From the NCBI GenBank assembly GCA_013396655.1, contig WBMV01004989.1:183501-247500 (forward strand): 64,000 nucleotides of DNA, read 5' to 3'. Position numbers and translations under genes: made by a program. Positions 49,201 to 62,547 of the stretch are shown piece after piece. The stretch comes from Campylorhamphus procurvoides (taxonomy: Eukaryota > Chordata > Aves > Passeriformes > Dendrocolaptidae). Each line of letters starts with the position of its first letter. The stretch's first letter is position 1. The notes under the pieces are model-generated. The model was not told the origin of the DNA. It saw only the letters and a program-made list of their open reading frames with translations, and ran no database searches.

Positions 49201-52200
49201 AGAGCTGGTAGTGAATTACATTGCTAAGCATTTTCACTGAGTAGAAAAATGAGTGTCAAGTGCTAACACAAACAACTATTGAGATCAGTATTAAATTTCA
49301 TGTGCTCATTTAACTTTTTTTTTAAGCACTAAAAATTATGTTGAAAAAGGTTGGTTTTATGGGAACACTATAATATGAGTAAAGTCTCAGTGGCAAACTT
49401 TAATAATACTGATCTTCAGATGCTTTTCTGATCTTTCCTGAAAGCTTTTCCAAGTAACTACAAATAGTATGTGATTGAATTAAAAGAAAACCTCACTATG
49501 GATGTTACAACAATCTTTCTTAACTCTTTTAGTCTTTGTTAGCTGACTCTACGTGTAATGTTTAAAGCCATATATTGGACATGATAACAAACAAATAAAT
49601 TCTAACCTTACTCCACCCAGTACTACTGAAACATAAAAAGTTTTGCTTCTACCTTTTCCTAAACTGTTTGTATAGTTTTCTTTTTGCTTTGTATGAATGA
49701 ATATTGGTATCCATAAGCTAGAACTCTTTTTTTTCAATACTCTGTCTGATATTGTAGTTTGTAGCGCTTTTATTTCCTGAAAAAGAAAGAAGCTTATTGT
49801 TCTTTCTTTTCTTAGTATCCAGGGTGTAAATAACTAAAGTTCTCATCATCCTCATAGTAGCAATAAAATTTCATGTGATCATGAACCATACCAACCCACT
49901 ATTTTCAGTCATATTAACAGTTGTTTCTCATAGTGGTTTCTCCAATCTCCTGCCACAGAAAGCATTTCTATTTTTATGTTCTACACATACTTTTCTCTTC
50001 CTTTTAAACAGAGCACTGGGCTTTATAATGGCCCCTCATTCATCACCTTCATAGACACCATTCCACATCATACACTTGATTCTGACTCAAGTGACTATGA
50101 CTTCACCCCATCTGAAGTGGTCCTAACATTGTATTTCTCCTCCAGTATCATTCCTATTATGGTCTGGGTAATCACATTGGTTCAAGGAGAGATATGACAT
50201 ACCAGCATAAGGAATTCTCATTAGGTATGGATAAACTGTGACATATTCTGAAACAATCAAATAAAATAAACTTGAAAATCAGAGCTAGATTTCCTCCTAT
50301 TTTTGTGCAACATTTGTATTTTGTCTATCTAACTTCTTTTACCATAATTTCATGTTACAAGTTAATGGATATTTGAGTATATTTGATAACTGGAAAAAAC
50401 TTTCTGAGGTTCATCCATGAAAGGACAAGAATTTAAGTCATATACTAATTTGAACACAAATCACAACTGTTAAGTTTGCTTAAGTAATCCCAGCATATAG
50501 AGGATCAAAAAGACTGGCACAACAGTATGTACAAGAATTTACTGCAAGCTTATACTTGATATGATTTACTTCAGTGACCACAAGGCCAAAGCAAGTTCTT
50601 TGTACATGATACTATCCCAAAATTCAATATTCATAATATGACAACTTTGTACCCTTGATGTCTGTATTCCAGTCAAAAATCAGCATGCAGAAAATATATA
50701 ATCACATTTTTTTGTCTCTAAAGGTTATTTCCCTGCCTTTTTGATCACTCATTATTTTTTTTTTAAAAAAAGAAGGTACAATTTTTGGGTTTTTTCTGAT
50801 ATTCTAATTTATTCTGATTCAAATGCATCATTTTCACTATGCATTGGAAAACATGGTTTCTGAGTACATGCCCAGCCAAACCAGCCAGCTGCCCCTCAGA
50901 CAATTTTTTTTCTGCCATGTTAAATACCAAAATGGAAATGAAACACAAAAATAAGATCCACTGTAATTGACACAGGTTCTTCTCGCAATCTTTACTGCCT
51001 TAAACTGTTGCCAGGTATTATGCATTCATATAGTAAACCACAGTATGCAAGTAAGCACTTCCAGTCTAAACAGTTGAAGAAAAAGAGAAAACTCTCTCCA
51101 GTTTGCTGCTGAAAAAGCTGCAGAATCTAAACCACCTAGTTAAATTTCTTCAGAATGTGACTGAGAGTGCCAAATAATCTAAAGTTGCTAAAATACCTAT
51201 TTTGTACCTCTAACAGGGATGGGGGAAGGGGGCGGGGTATGGAGAAAGGGGCCTGTATTAATGTAACTTATTATAACTTCTTAACTCTACCAGGAAAAAT
51301 AACCTTTTTGGCATGCATCAATATTAATGAGTTTGGTTTTTTTACTAAAAGAATCTGACATACATCTGTATTGATAAAACCTGTTGAAGAACCCTGTAGA
51401 ACTCATCTGCGTGATTATTCAAATTTTATCCTCTAAAATTTGGGATTATGAGGTAATCCTACTTGAAAAATCGTTCATCAGAACAAATATAAATAAAATT
51501 CTGTTTGGCAAACTGGTGGATTTTTGTACAAGGAAAATGTCTGATGTTAGCCACGGAGCATATGACTGTGAAACAGAGCATGGCATACTGTGTGGTCCAT
51601 GTGTTCATTTGCGCTTATACTCTGAACTGCATGCAGAAATATTTAAAAAAAACCTGGTAGCTAATTTTATGATAGGTAAATTGTCATAATCACATGTGTA
51701 TGGTCATTTCTACTCAATGTGGTAACAGATTCTGCAATAGGATATTTGTTTGGAGGGAATCATCACTAGCAGGTAAGCATGGCGTTTAGGGGTTTTGCTT
51801 GATCGCTTTCAAAGATGATGCAAGAGTTGATAAGAAGATATGGTTTCCATAGAGCTTAGAAATAATTTATAAACATCCTTTTTTGATACAATTGAATTCT
51901 GAAATACCACACAGATTTTGTGAGATGAACATCAGACAAATGGAGTTTGTTACATGGTTCACAGTTCTGGTTTATCCCCTGTTACCTTCTTGTATTTAAT
52001 AGAACATTTTGCTGCCTTAACTCAAGCAATCCAGCTGAAAATATCATGGTTTCAATCTTACAGACAAAATCTAAGAGTTTCTGTTTTCACGGAGAAACTA
52101 ACAACACTGAGATCAAAACTCATATCAAGGTACTGTTGCCTCTTCTTGGACTGGCCATACAGGTAGAATGAAGCCTGTACATCTTTTCAGCTTTGCTCTG

Positions 52201-54689
52201 CTCTTTCATCATCACATAACTGAGTGAGTATTGAACTTTTCTGTGTCTATAGACATCCATCTTGCAATGATACCATCTTGCCTGTGACGTGAGATCTTCC
52301 TCATGAAGAAAAATGATCCCAACTAGCCACTTAAACTGAACCTGTTACATTCAATGTATCCATATGGTGGTATTAAGCTCCATTTATCTGAGCGTGCATG
52401 GTTATATACTTGTCAGATGGGACTTACTGTCTTTAAATTCATTATCAGCAACTTGTATCCTAAATTTCTCTCCCTGGCTGCTGTTTTCCTCTCTACCCAC
52501 CACTGAATATTATGTGTTACCAATAATTATTTGAAAATGGTACCAGGCACAGACACTTTAAACCACATGTAAATAGAGTAAAATCAGTGAACCCAATGTA
52601 TAATTTAGTAAATACTTACATATTTGCACATGTGTTTGTAGGTGTGTGCTCTCTCTCTATAAGCATTTACACAAATAAGCACATGTATATTTAGATGCAC
52701 ACACATAGTCATACACAGAAGTTAACAGAAATGACAAGGCTAGGATATATAATTTTAACTTTAAGTTACTGCTTTATTGAACATGGAAGAAATGCTTGCA
52801 CTGGTCATGAAGGGCCGTAACCTACAGTCATTATCTAGCCTTTATAGTAGTATACATTTTACTGAGCTTGACTGGGCAGCTAAACAGAGAAGTGAGGATC
52901 CACAAAGTCATGCACATCCTACCTCCAAGCCTACCAGTTACCCAGGGATTATTAATCACTTTAAGAAGATCTAGTACGTATGGAGAGGGACTGCTTGTGT
53001 CTCAGTGGATAGAATCATGACAGAGCTGTCAGGAGATCCGTAGTATGACTGCAGAGTTGTTTCAGGCAAATAGTTCATATCACTGCTTTAAACTGTTCAT
53101 GAAAGTCACTGCACATAACAGAGAATGAAGCGCTTAAACAGCGGCACTGGAAACTTCAGGGATTTGCTTAAAATTCAGCTTGCATATTCCCAACAATCCA
53201 GTACATGTCTTTAAAATTTCAATGCACATCTGTGGGTGAATGCATGTTTTTTAAAGCTCTGCTTCCCATTGTCCTAAGGTTCTCCACAAATGGTATTAAT
53301 GTTAATGAGATCTCTATAGTCCTACAAAAGAGGTCATTGAGCATTACGCTTCATGCAGCCATATCATTTGGTTTCAGGTTGTGCAGTGGTAAACCCTAAG
53401 AGATTGCCATTGTTGAAGAGAATTGACTGAAACACAAAAGATCTGGAATTTAGTTGAAATCAAATTTCAAACAATTCAGATTATTATCTGACACTCTCAC
53501 AAGTTAATTTTATGAGACAATTTTTTTTTAATCCTTTCCTCTTTGAGATGAATCAGTTCTCCAGATCTCTGTGAAACTGTTGTAGTCCAAGGCATCTCTC
53601 ATTTCTCCATATTATGCTCAGTTCACTCTGAACTAGTAATGAAAGACAGTTAAAGCCAGCTCTTCTTTTCTGAAAAAAAGGAATTCAAGAAAAATGAGGA
53701 GCCCCCCCAGATTTTTCTAAAATCAGTGTCTGGATATCAACAAAACAATAGGGGGCATTTTCATGATGTGGACAAAGTCTGCTATGTATAAAAGTACTGA
53801 AAATATTTGCAGATAACATTGTGTTAATATAGCTGGGGGATAAGGGGAAGAAAAAAAGAAAAAAAGGAAGGTTTGCTTATTCTTTTAATAGTCATCCTGA
53901 AACATGTACTAGCTAAGAGTAAACTAAACCACATCCACTGGGAATTATTGCAGCTTCACACAAGATACATCATGGATAAGGTAATGGAAAATGGGAAAAT
54001 TAGTCAAGGCTTCCTTTACAAGCATTCCAGTTTGAATGATGAAAGTAAACTATAAGACAGTATTCTCAAAATTCAAAGTCTAAGCTAAAATTAGTGGTGT
54101 GGGAGGAAAATATGAATATGTTTTCCATAGTGGCAACAGTAAATCGTGTCTTATGTCCTCCTTAGGCTCCCAGAAACACCTTGCTGGTGCAACCTTCTGC
54201 GTTTCATAAATTTCTACCGGTCAGTTTAGCACTTCTACATAAAGGACTCACCTAAGCAGCAAGTTCCTGAGTTGCCACATTTTATTTTGCTTGTATTTAA
54301 AAATGACCTTTCAGGGCCTAGCCTCACTTTTAGACAGTATCTCTTTTTTGTTTTTTTTTCTACCTTTCTGTTCTTTCATTCTGAATGCTTCTCTTTTTTA
54401 TCTCTTGTTAGACTGTACACCACCTTTAGCAGCTGCCATTAGCAGGCCATACATTCAGAGACTTACTATGGTAATATAAAGTGCAGTTCCTTAAATTGTT
54501 TTGCTCTTGAGCATACACAGGCCAGTTTGTTTTCCTGCCTGCTATTTTCCCAAAGTCCTTCCCTCTCCCATTGCCTGCCCAGCAATCAGTATGTTTTTGC
54601 AGCACGGAAAAAAAAAGAAAAGCTACAATAATGCCTGAACAGCTGAAGGCCTCACATGAATAAAGCACTTAAGATGAAGACTGTATAAT
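43291..54689. other. long AT-rich unique stretch, no gene seen
   Basis: More than 11 kb has no recognisable gene or repeat family. Local items are a G-run near 46.47 kb, G/T-rich low complexity at about 48.56-48.63 kb, a CTCTCTCT run near 52.65 kb and a purine-rich A/G tract near 53.83-53.87 kb. The block about 51540-51690 has few homopolymers and several homeodomain-like TAAT/ATTA words. It could be conserved non-coding DNA, but that is a guess. Open frames here are short and overlap in several phases. Confidence 0.5.
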
Positions 54690-54960
54690 TAAGTGAAGGC
54701 TTGCACTTCAGCCTCCCCTTGCAGTGAGGAGGTTATTAAGAGGAGGGAAACCCGCGATCATTACCCAGCAAAGAGTATGATGACTGGCTGCTCAGTGTCA
54801 GGCCTCCGGTGGCTGGCTTTGTCACCAGCGCGGAAAGGAGAGTTCACTTTCTGTCAAAACTGGCTTTGCCAAATGTTATCATTTTAAATGCTGTGAAAGA
54901 GAGGGAGCTGGGCCTAGGGGTATACACAGCCCCATATGCTGGTGACAGTGATACAAGTGT
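54690..54960. promoter_or_regulatory. possible conserved non-coding block
   Basis: This stretch is clearly richer in GC and CpG than its surroundings (AACCCGCGATCATTACCC near 54750, CACCAGCGCGGAAAGG near 54823). It has balanced composition and no homopolymer decay. It lacks a convincing coding frame: the 64-codon frame at 54693-54887 resembles nothing known. Such islands in gene deserts are often conserved enhancers. Only an alignment to other vertebrates can decide. Confidence 0.25.
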
Positions 54961-56917
54961 AATTCTAGACTATTAGAGTGACACATAAGATCATTTCTGC
55001 CCCAGAACATGAGACAGCTGAGGGGATTATTCAGGACAGGCTGTCACGCAATAAAATTTTCAGAAATCTGTTAACCCCAGCTCAGACCCAGTGAATATTT
55101 TATTGCTTAACACTGAGAAAAAGTATATTTATTAACCATAGAAAGATATAGCCAAGAGGCTGGGCAGATGAAAGGTTACAGAAAAACGGACTCACTTGAT
55201 ATCCTGCCGTAAAAAGTAGGAGCGTGATCATGGAGCTAAGGAGAAAAAATACCCTTACTGAACTGTATTTGCATCCAAGGTAGAAATCACAAATAAAAGA
55301 TATGACAGTGAAATTAAAAAGTAGGATTCTATATTCTCCCACAGTATACAATGGTTGCTACAGCACATGGAGAATATCGTATGTAAACTGATGTTCAAAA
55401 TTTCTTGAAGCCGATTAGGCTCAGGGACAACTCAGCAAGATAGAATTCCAAATGGAATGTGCATAAATTGGGGGCTTAAAGCATATTGCTTTCTGTTAAC
55501 TCAACTATATTCTTTCAGAAGAAAACACTGACTTTTTTTCCAGAAATCTAGTAATATTTGTTATACTGAAATAACAACATTTTCTGTCTTGCAAGGAGTG
55601 CATATTAGCCAAATCCTGATTAAAATTCATAGAAAGCAACACAAAGAATACACGAGGAGCCTGGCTATCAGGTTATTATTCAACCTCTATATAATGTTTG
55701 TATTACCGCTCTACTAGCTATGCAAAGGTATAAACATACATGTGCACAAAGAAATCTACTATTTCAAGCTCTTTTTTTCATTTGATATATAAGTACTTTT
55801 CACTGAAACTGCAGTGGTGTTCATAACCTGAAGTTTCTGTTCAGGATTTAGATGCTCCTTGCTAGAAGATAAGTAGCTAAAGCTATTGCTAAGAAATATT
55901 TTTCCCCATTAAGAGAGCAAAATATGCAGTAAATAATGATCATAATGAAATATTAGTATGTCAGCTGGTTCCTACTGAATAAAAAAGTAAGTCCAGGCTT
56001 TGATACAAGATTTTAGAAATCATTTAAGAAAAGCCCACATGTATTACTAATATTCATATTAAAACATTCCAAAGTTAGTCTACACAGTCTAATGTGTCTA
56101 TGATTACAAGAGATAGCATTCACTCAACAATGTCACAAAGGTCAGTAGAAAAAAAATAACATGATATGCTTTTTGAAAACTCCCAACATCTGAATAGTGT
56201 GTCCTGGGTGTAAGAGGAGCCCATGGGGGTGCACTTGGAGAACAAAAGCAACCCTTCTGCTAATTGACTGAAAAATTAACCAGGTCTCCCTGTGGGAAGC
56301 ACACAAGACAGTAGCAGATGGAGACAGCTCGGACACCATGGCAGAAAAAGCTCCTCAAAACCTGCTGTGAATCTGCCTGCAATTATGGGTCACATCACTT
56401 TTCTTGTTTAACAGAACACAAGCAAGGCAAACAGAGGACGTGAAAGCTGGAAAGGTCATAAGCTGATTGTAAATCTATTATTTTAGACAAGGAACTACTG
56501 AAAATTCTTAAAGTGTTTTAAGTTATGTGTTGTTTAATGACATAAGTTAAACAGCCTCTTGCCAGTAGTGCTGTGTAAGACTGTTTTCTGACTAATTTGA
56601 AATAATTTGTTTTGACTGGCTTTCCTCTTAGCTTGGTGGGTTGTTGGGTTTTTTGGTGGGTTTTTTTGTTGTTTTTTGGTTTTTGTTTTTTTTTTTTAAT
56701 AGCATAACTTCTTCCACCCCCAGAATGGTGGTTAGTATACTGGTTATTCTGGTTTAATATGTGGATAGATGTTTCAAGGTAAGAGAACCAATCCAACACT
56801 GAAAAGGGCCTTTTGTCCATTTGTGGGAGATGTATAAATATTTACTTTTAAAACCTGAGCCCTTTATCACTGTCATATCAATCTCAGCTTTATCATGGTT
56901 TCTTTTCATTATAACAT
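54961..56917. other. AT-rich unique DNA with a G/T-rich tract
   Basis: No gene was seen. A G/T-only low-complexity tract runs about 56635-56697 (GGTGGGTTGTTGGG and T runs) and produces the Lys/Asn/Gln-rich antisense frame at 56518-56820, which is compositional. Confidence 0.5.
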
Positions 56918-56963
56918 TCTGTAATGATAATTTCTGTGATTCTGTAATGATAATTTCTGTGAT
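56918..56963. repeat. perfect tandem duplication, 2 x 23 bp
   Basis: The 23-base unit beginning TCTGTAATGATAATTTCTG occurs twice without a mismatch (56918-56940 and 56941-56963). This implies a recent slippage or duplication event. Confidence 0.95.
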
Positions 56964-58778
56964 TCAACTCTAGATACAAGAAACATCCCAAATAAAAAAT
57001 TTGAAGAGTCTGCTTCATCACTCTCACAACAAAGCTGGTGAAATTATTATTTTCATCTGAAATATCAAAACTTTTGCTAGAAATGCAAAGAGCACTTTCC
57101 AAAGTAATTGAAATGGATTATATTTATTTGTACAGTTTCATTCAAAGATATGTTATTTTCTTGATGCATTGTAAAGATCAAGTCTTCTACTTGTTTCTTA
57201 TTTCATACAGAGTATTATTGTTATGATCCAAAACCAAAAGAAATATGGATGAGAAAGCATTGTAGGGGATCAATCATTCATAAAACAGGAATATAATCAT
57301 AGTCAATCATTATGAATATAAAATAAATACAATAATGTATATATGAATGGATAAGTCAGTGTAAATATCTGGCTTAAAGTGCATAAGTAAAATAGTTCCT
57401 TTTATTTCACATTATTTTCCTTCATTTTCCTTATGTGATGCTTTCACCAAAATTAATATGCAGTTTCATTACCAATCTCCATTTTTTTTTAATCCCATCA
57501 CCCTCCACAATAGGTAGGGGTAAGATGTCAGCCCTATTGAAATTAGTAGAGATTGTCAATAGAAGTGAATTCTTATGTCCCTGGAGAATTTTGTTTAAGA
57601 TATTATTGTTTTGTCCATGTATAAACCCTTCTTTAAGTCAACTTCCAGGATCAAAGCTGGAGGACCTGATTCTGTAGCTGCACAAGGGTCATTCCAGATT
57701 ACTGAGAAGTCATTCCAGCTGATTATGTCTGTGGATAAACACAGGAACATACAAAAATGCAGGAGCAGAACTTCACAGGGTTTAGAAAAGGATCTTTTAT
57801 CTGCAAGCAGTTTCGCTTCCTGGTTTCACATATGGGTTAATTCTCTAGGACATTGTAACATATATTGCTTTATCTACAAGTACATAATAACAACTCTTTT
57901 CCATTTTCCAGGCTTTTTGGACCACCTCTTCCAAAGCACAGTAGGCTTATTTACACTTCTTGCTTGAACTTTTCATTCTACCCTGCTGAAATTGATGGCC
58001 TCTTTCCAGGGAACCCAGGAGTGTGGCAGCAACATTGGCAAGCATGGAGCAGTGGAATCATTCTGACCAAAGCAGTTTTGCTCAGAACCACAGTCATTCA
58101 TTTGCTTGTACTAAAATTAGTTTGTTTGTTTCCAGCATATCTCATGAGAGGTGATTTATCTTGTACTTATGAGGTACAAAAATTTTTTAACTAGTTGCTA
58201 CAGACTCTGAAAAGAGAAAAAGTCCTGTGGCCTATGTTCTATACTTGAATAAATGCTGAATAAGTTTATTTTTTCCCTCAAATTTTAAATTTATAACAAT
58301 ACTTATTAAAATGCCACACAGATAATGCTAGAAATTATGTTCTTAATTAAGGTGAAAAATAAAAACTTGTAAAATAATTAGTATGTTGTCTTTCTCTGAG
58401 ATACATCTCCAATTCTCACCCTCTGTAATACAAAGCTTTTCCAGTTTATAGATTCTCTACCAAAAATTTTATTAGTATTTTCTTTAACATTTGTATTTCC
58501 TACTTCAAGCCATACAGTCTGTCTCTGTGAGGTGAGGGACATTGCAACTTACCTTTTTTTATTCTGTGTGGACACCAGAAACTATAGCAAACCCTCAAAT
58601 AAATCATGAACCCACACCATCAGATCCCATTTGGAAGAAAAGGCTTTCATGACACGAGTGGCTCAAAGTACTCTTGTTCCTACTGTATGCCAAATCAACG
58701 TGTCTTAAGAATGCTTTCAAGCCTTAATTTGGTAGACTCTGTGTCTGTTTCCCAGCTCTGACTGAGACTTCCAATAGC
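56964..58778. other. unique DNA, no gene seen
   Basis: Overlapping plus-strand frames at 57.43-58.19 kb are in three different phases and show no domain. No repeats were recognised. Confidence 0.5.
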
Positions 58779-58870
58779 AAGTACTTTATTTGTTTGAGTT
58801 CTCTGTCTGTAAAATGGGGACAAGATATATTTCTGCTTATGAGGGTTACAAGAATAAAAATAAGCAGTAT
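58779..58870 (+). mobile_element. ancient MIR-like SINE fragment
   Basis: CAAGTACTTTATTTGTTTGAG followed by TTCTCTGTCTGTAAAATGGGGACAAG and then a TATGAGGGTTACAAGAAT segment follows the central part of MIR-type SINEs. That part has the pattern CAAGTCACTTAACCTCTCTGAG, then CTCATCTGTAAAATGGGG, then a TAGGGTTGTTGTGAGGAT-type segment. It has no recognisable ends and is highly diverged. The antisense frame 58724-59095 runs across it and is not a gene. Confidence 0.55.
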
Positions 58871-61800
58871 TTTTTTTGTCCTATGATGAATTCTATATGT
58901 ACTATGATTGAGAAAAAACCAACAACCTGAAATACAAGTGACACTTGGTCCTTCTACCCATGAAATACATAACATAATGTTTAATACAAGCATTGGTAAC
59001 TTTGGTGTAGTTACAATGCCCAAGGTGACATTAAGGACTATGCAAGCGCTGAGGAGTAAGACTGTATCCATTGACTGATAGCTGTCCAATGACACTGTCT
59101 ATCAAAGCAAAACTGCAAATGTGCAATTATACATCTCTGAGTCACACAGTGCTCATGGAAATCTCGGATTGCAAACCGATAGTCTTCTTTTTTTTAAATT
59201 TATTGTGTTTTCTCCTTCAGCCTACACGTATAATAAGATTATATTCACCTATGCATAGGGATTAAATAAAGATTTTACTTGTAGCAATGGTAGATAGCAA
59301 AATTAATACAGAATTGATTGCTTTGATTTATGATGTTACTAAAAAACATAGTATTTTCATATTGCACATCTAGTCTAAAATGGTGATACTCTATACTCAA
59401 AAAAATCAAATAATTCAACTTTTCTGCTTAGCATTAAAGTGTGTCAGTGTGCTATTTCAGGGACACTAAAGCTGAAATTTCTGTTAAGTACCACCAAATT
59501 GCTCTTCAGCCTTAGAGAGAGGAAAAAAAAGCCAAAACACAAAAACAAACCAAGAAAACAAAACAAACAAAAGAGGAGAAACTGTTGAACACAGAACAAA
59601 AATAAACCCCAAACCTGCATGTAAAACTTCTGAATACAGTGTCATAACTCTTCAAATAACAGCTTGGGAAAATAAAACAGAAGGTGCATTTTTCTGCTCT
59701 ACTTTTGTGAATGAGATGTGGCAGTGCTATTTAGAGAGCAAGTGATGAGCTTGTGAAATGAATATGGAATCACTCTTCAGCATGCTAAGTACAGGCTTCT
59801 CTTTCTAAATAAGAACATTTCCTTTTTTGTTTTTCTATCTATAAAGGATGTGTACTGGCTAAGTGGAATCAGTGAAGCAAGTTGTCAATGAGAAAATGCA
59901 TGAAAGAGAAGTAATAACCAGTGTACAAAAAAAAAAGCAAAGCAAATCAAAAAGAATTAGTGCAGTGCAATGTCTGCACTGCCAGGAAGTGCAGTGACTG
60001 CCATGTCATGCTACTTTATGCTGCCATTGCTGCATTATGGCAGGAAAAAAGCAGCAGTACTGGGAAGTCAAATCATCTGTACATCTAACCATATCAGGCA
60101 GTTTCTGTGATTCTGTCATTTTCATGTTACTCTGCACAACTGCAGCTGACCAGGCTTTACCATCCAAGCTCTATGGTAGAAGCAGTAGACTGACACACTC
60201 TCAATGCAGTCACTCTTTCCTTACACAGTGAATACAGCTTGCACTCTTGTGTTATGCCATGCAGTTCAATGAGCTACCAGTTAGGGTACACTGCACTACA
60301 CAACTGCTACTGCAGACCCCACTTTGTGATGTGATCTGTCTAACAAGGTCTGCTGTGCTTTGCTGTGGATTGTTGTGTTGCTCCACCCATATTTTGTGGT
60401 GGAGCCTGTGCTCCTGGGCTGCACAGGTAATGGAACACTATGGCTATACTATTTGCTGTGCATTAGATGCATGTGCATGCAAAGTAAATCAACCTTATAG
60501 AATAAAAAGAATGTGAAATGGCATGAATGAAAATGTTCACCCTTTTTTATCCAGAAGACATGTCTTACACCCAAATAAGTAGCAAGAAGTATCAAGAAAA
60601 ATGTTTTGAAAGACATACTGGTCTAGACAATTTTTTAACTTTAATGTTTCTTCATTTTTCCAGGCTCAAGAAAATGTGTTTAAGACCAATTAGAAGGCAA
60701 GTTCCGAAAATAGCTATTTTGAGATTTTAGCAGTTTCATTATGACTACAGAATATTTTATAGATACTACTTCACAAGATTCTGTGTTCAAGTTCCAGTTC
60801 TTTTTTAAAACCCTTTATTCTGATACTTCTCTTAAAATATAAAAGGGAAAAAAATTATGTTTTCTCTAAATCCCTCTGATACATCAGATTTTTCTTACCT
60901 CTTCCCAGCCTTACCAAGAATGGAGAAAAGACAATTAGGATTTTCTGTGGAAGACTAATGGTTAATCCCAATGCACACAGTAAGAAAGAAATCATGCTGA
61001 GGATGGTATTTATGATGCAGAGTGTTTTAGCCTTTGCTCAGGGGTTTTGTCTCCTGCATGGTCACCAAGTGCTTTTAGACTTCTAGTTGAATAGAACTGT
61101 TTGACCTTGATGAAAAAAACAAGTGTATCATTAAAACAGCAAGAAGTTTATGAATTAATATTCTCAAGACTTTCAAGGACTGTTCTTTGAAATGAAAGAC
61201 ATGCCATGAGGTAGAAAACTCCTGTCCAGTTCTAAGGATCTAAAAAGTCCATGTGAATCAGGAGGGATAACATCGGTAAGCAGTCTTCTGGGTAGTGGTC
61301 AGCCTTTCCTCTTGTCATAATATTTCCTTTTCCCAGCAGCTTCTTGGCTTCATGACCCTGTCACCAGGTTCTGAATGAGGCATTACAGCTTTCACTATAT
61401 TGGCAATCGGTTTGCTATAACAGGGTCATCCAGCACAGACTCATTAGAAGAGGTAGTCTAACTGAGTTACCCACCAAAAAACCTAGTGTCAATTATTCTC
61501 CACTAACATAGTAGCTTTCTTTCAAGGCTTGTGTAAAGTATTAATTAAACTCATAACAACTCTTGTTTGATAACCTTTCTGAAAACATTCTCAGACTTCC
61601 TAGACTACTACCTACTAGAATGACCTCCTTGGGAATAAATAAAATATAGAGAACCTTTTTTTTTTTTTTTATGAAAGACGTTTCTCCAAACTGACTCTCT
61701 CCACTCTTTTTTTTTTTAAATATGAATTAATAACCAACATGCGAGGATAGATTGTTTGCAATTGGATTTATTTATGATATAAGTATTTAAGTATGTCTCC

Positions 61801-62510
61801 AGGGCAACTGCCCTTTGCCTGGGGATTCTTACTGTGGTTCCATAAGGGCAGCACTACAGTCTTTTTGGTGGCTTTATTTTCATCAGTATTAACAGAAGTT
61901 GAGTGCTTAAATGCTCATGTAGATTTCTCCTATACTGCTTATATACAAAGTATAATAATAAAGTTGTGTTCAGAGTTATAAAGGGATTGAAATTCTATCA
62001 GTGCCTAAAGGCCAGGGTCCACATCAAAAACAAAGAGTTAAATCCTCTTATTTCTGATATACACAATGATTTGCTGCTTGTGAAAAACCATCACCATATC
62101 ACTAATCTTCACAGTGGAGCTTAGTAACATGTAACACAGAATATTGTAGGAGTCAGTCACTGGGCCCCAACAAAATTGTCAGTCTAGAGGATTGTGTTGC
62201 ATTAATGACTAGCAGATTATAGGACATTCCACCAAAAAAAAAATCAAAGCAAAACAACAACAAAGAAAATCAAGAGAAAAACACCACAGCAGAAAATCTC
62301 TAACTGTGAAAATATCATTAAAACCAAAATTTAACCAAATAATTAGTGTGATAACATCACATCTCATAAATGTCCTCAAATCTCGGCAGCCATTTTCAAA
62401 TATATTAGGTCAAAATATTTGGATATGGTCAAAGCTGGTTTGGAGGTTCTAATAAATCACACTTTATTGAACAAATCTTACTGACTGCTAACCCAAATAT
62501 ATGAGAAATC
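58871..62510. other. unique AT-rich DNA, no gene seen
   Basis: No gene was seen. A TGCAGTG/CACTGC-rich patch with a short hairpin lies at 59960-60010 (listed separately). T runs of 16-18 occur near 61.66 kb. Frames at 60.04-60.73 kb are chance: three successive plus-strand frames without domain resemblance. Confidence 0.5.
59962..59982. repeat. 8-bp GC-containing hairpin in a GCAGTG-rich patch
   Basis: GCAGTGCA (59962-59969) and TGCACTGC (59975-59982) are perfect inverted copies with a 5-nt loop. GTGCAGTGACTGCC follows directly. The stem is too short for a microRNA precursor on its own. Confidence 0.8.
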
Positions 62511-62547
62511 GTGTGTGTGTGTGTGTGTGTACATACACACATATATA
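62511..62547. repeat. GT microsatellite followed by CA/TA tract
   Basis: (GT)10 at 62511-62530 is followed by ACATACACACATATATA. The GT and AC halves can pair, and the whole tract alternates purine and pyrimidine. Confidence 0.95.

Noticed and set aside
52651..52720. CTCTCTCT and ACACAC-like runs as a microsatellite array
   Set aside because: The runs are short and interrupted, below what I would call an array.
57865..58194. 109-codon plus-strand frame overlapping a 118-codon frame in another phase
   Set aside because: The two overlap in different phases, and neither has a domain, signal peptide or coding-like composition.
58724..59095. 123-codon minus-strand frame
   Set aside because: It is among the longest in the window but crosses a MIR-like SINE, shows no domain, and is within chance length for 64 kb read in six frames.
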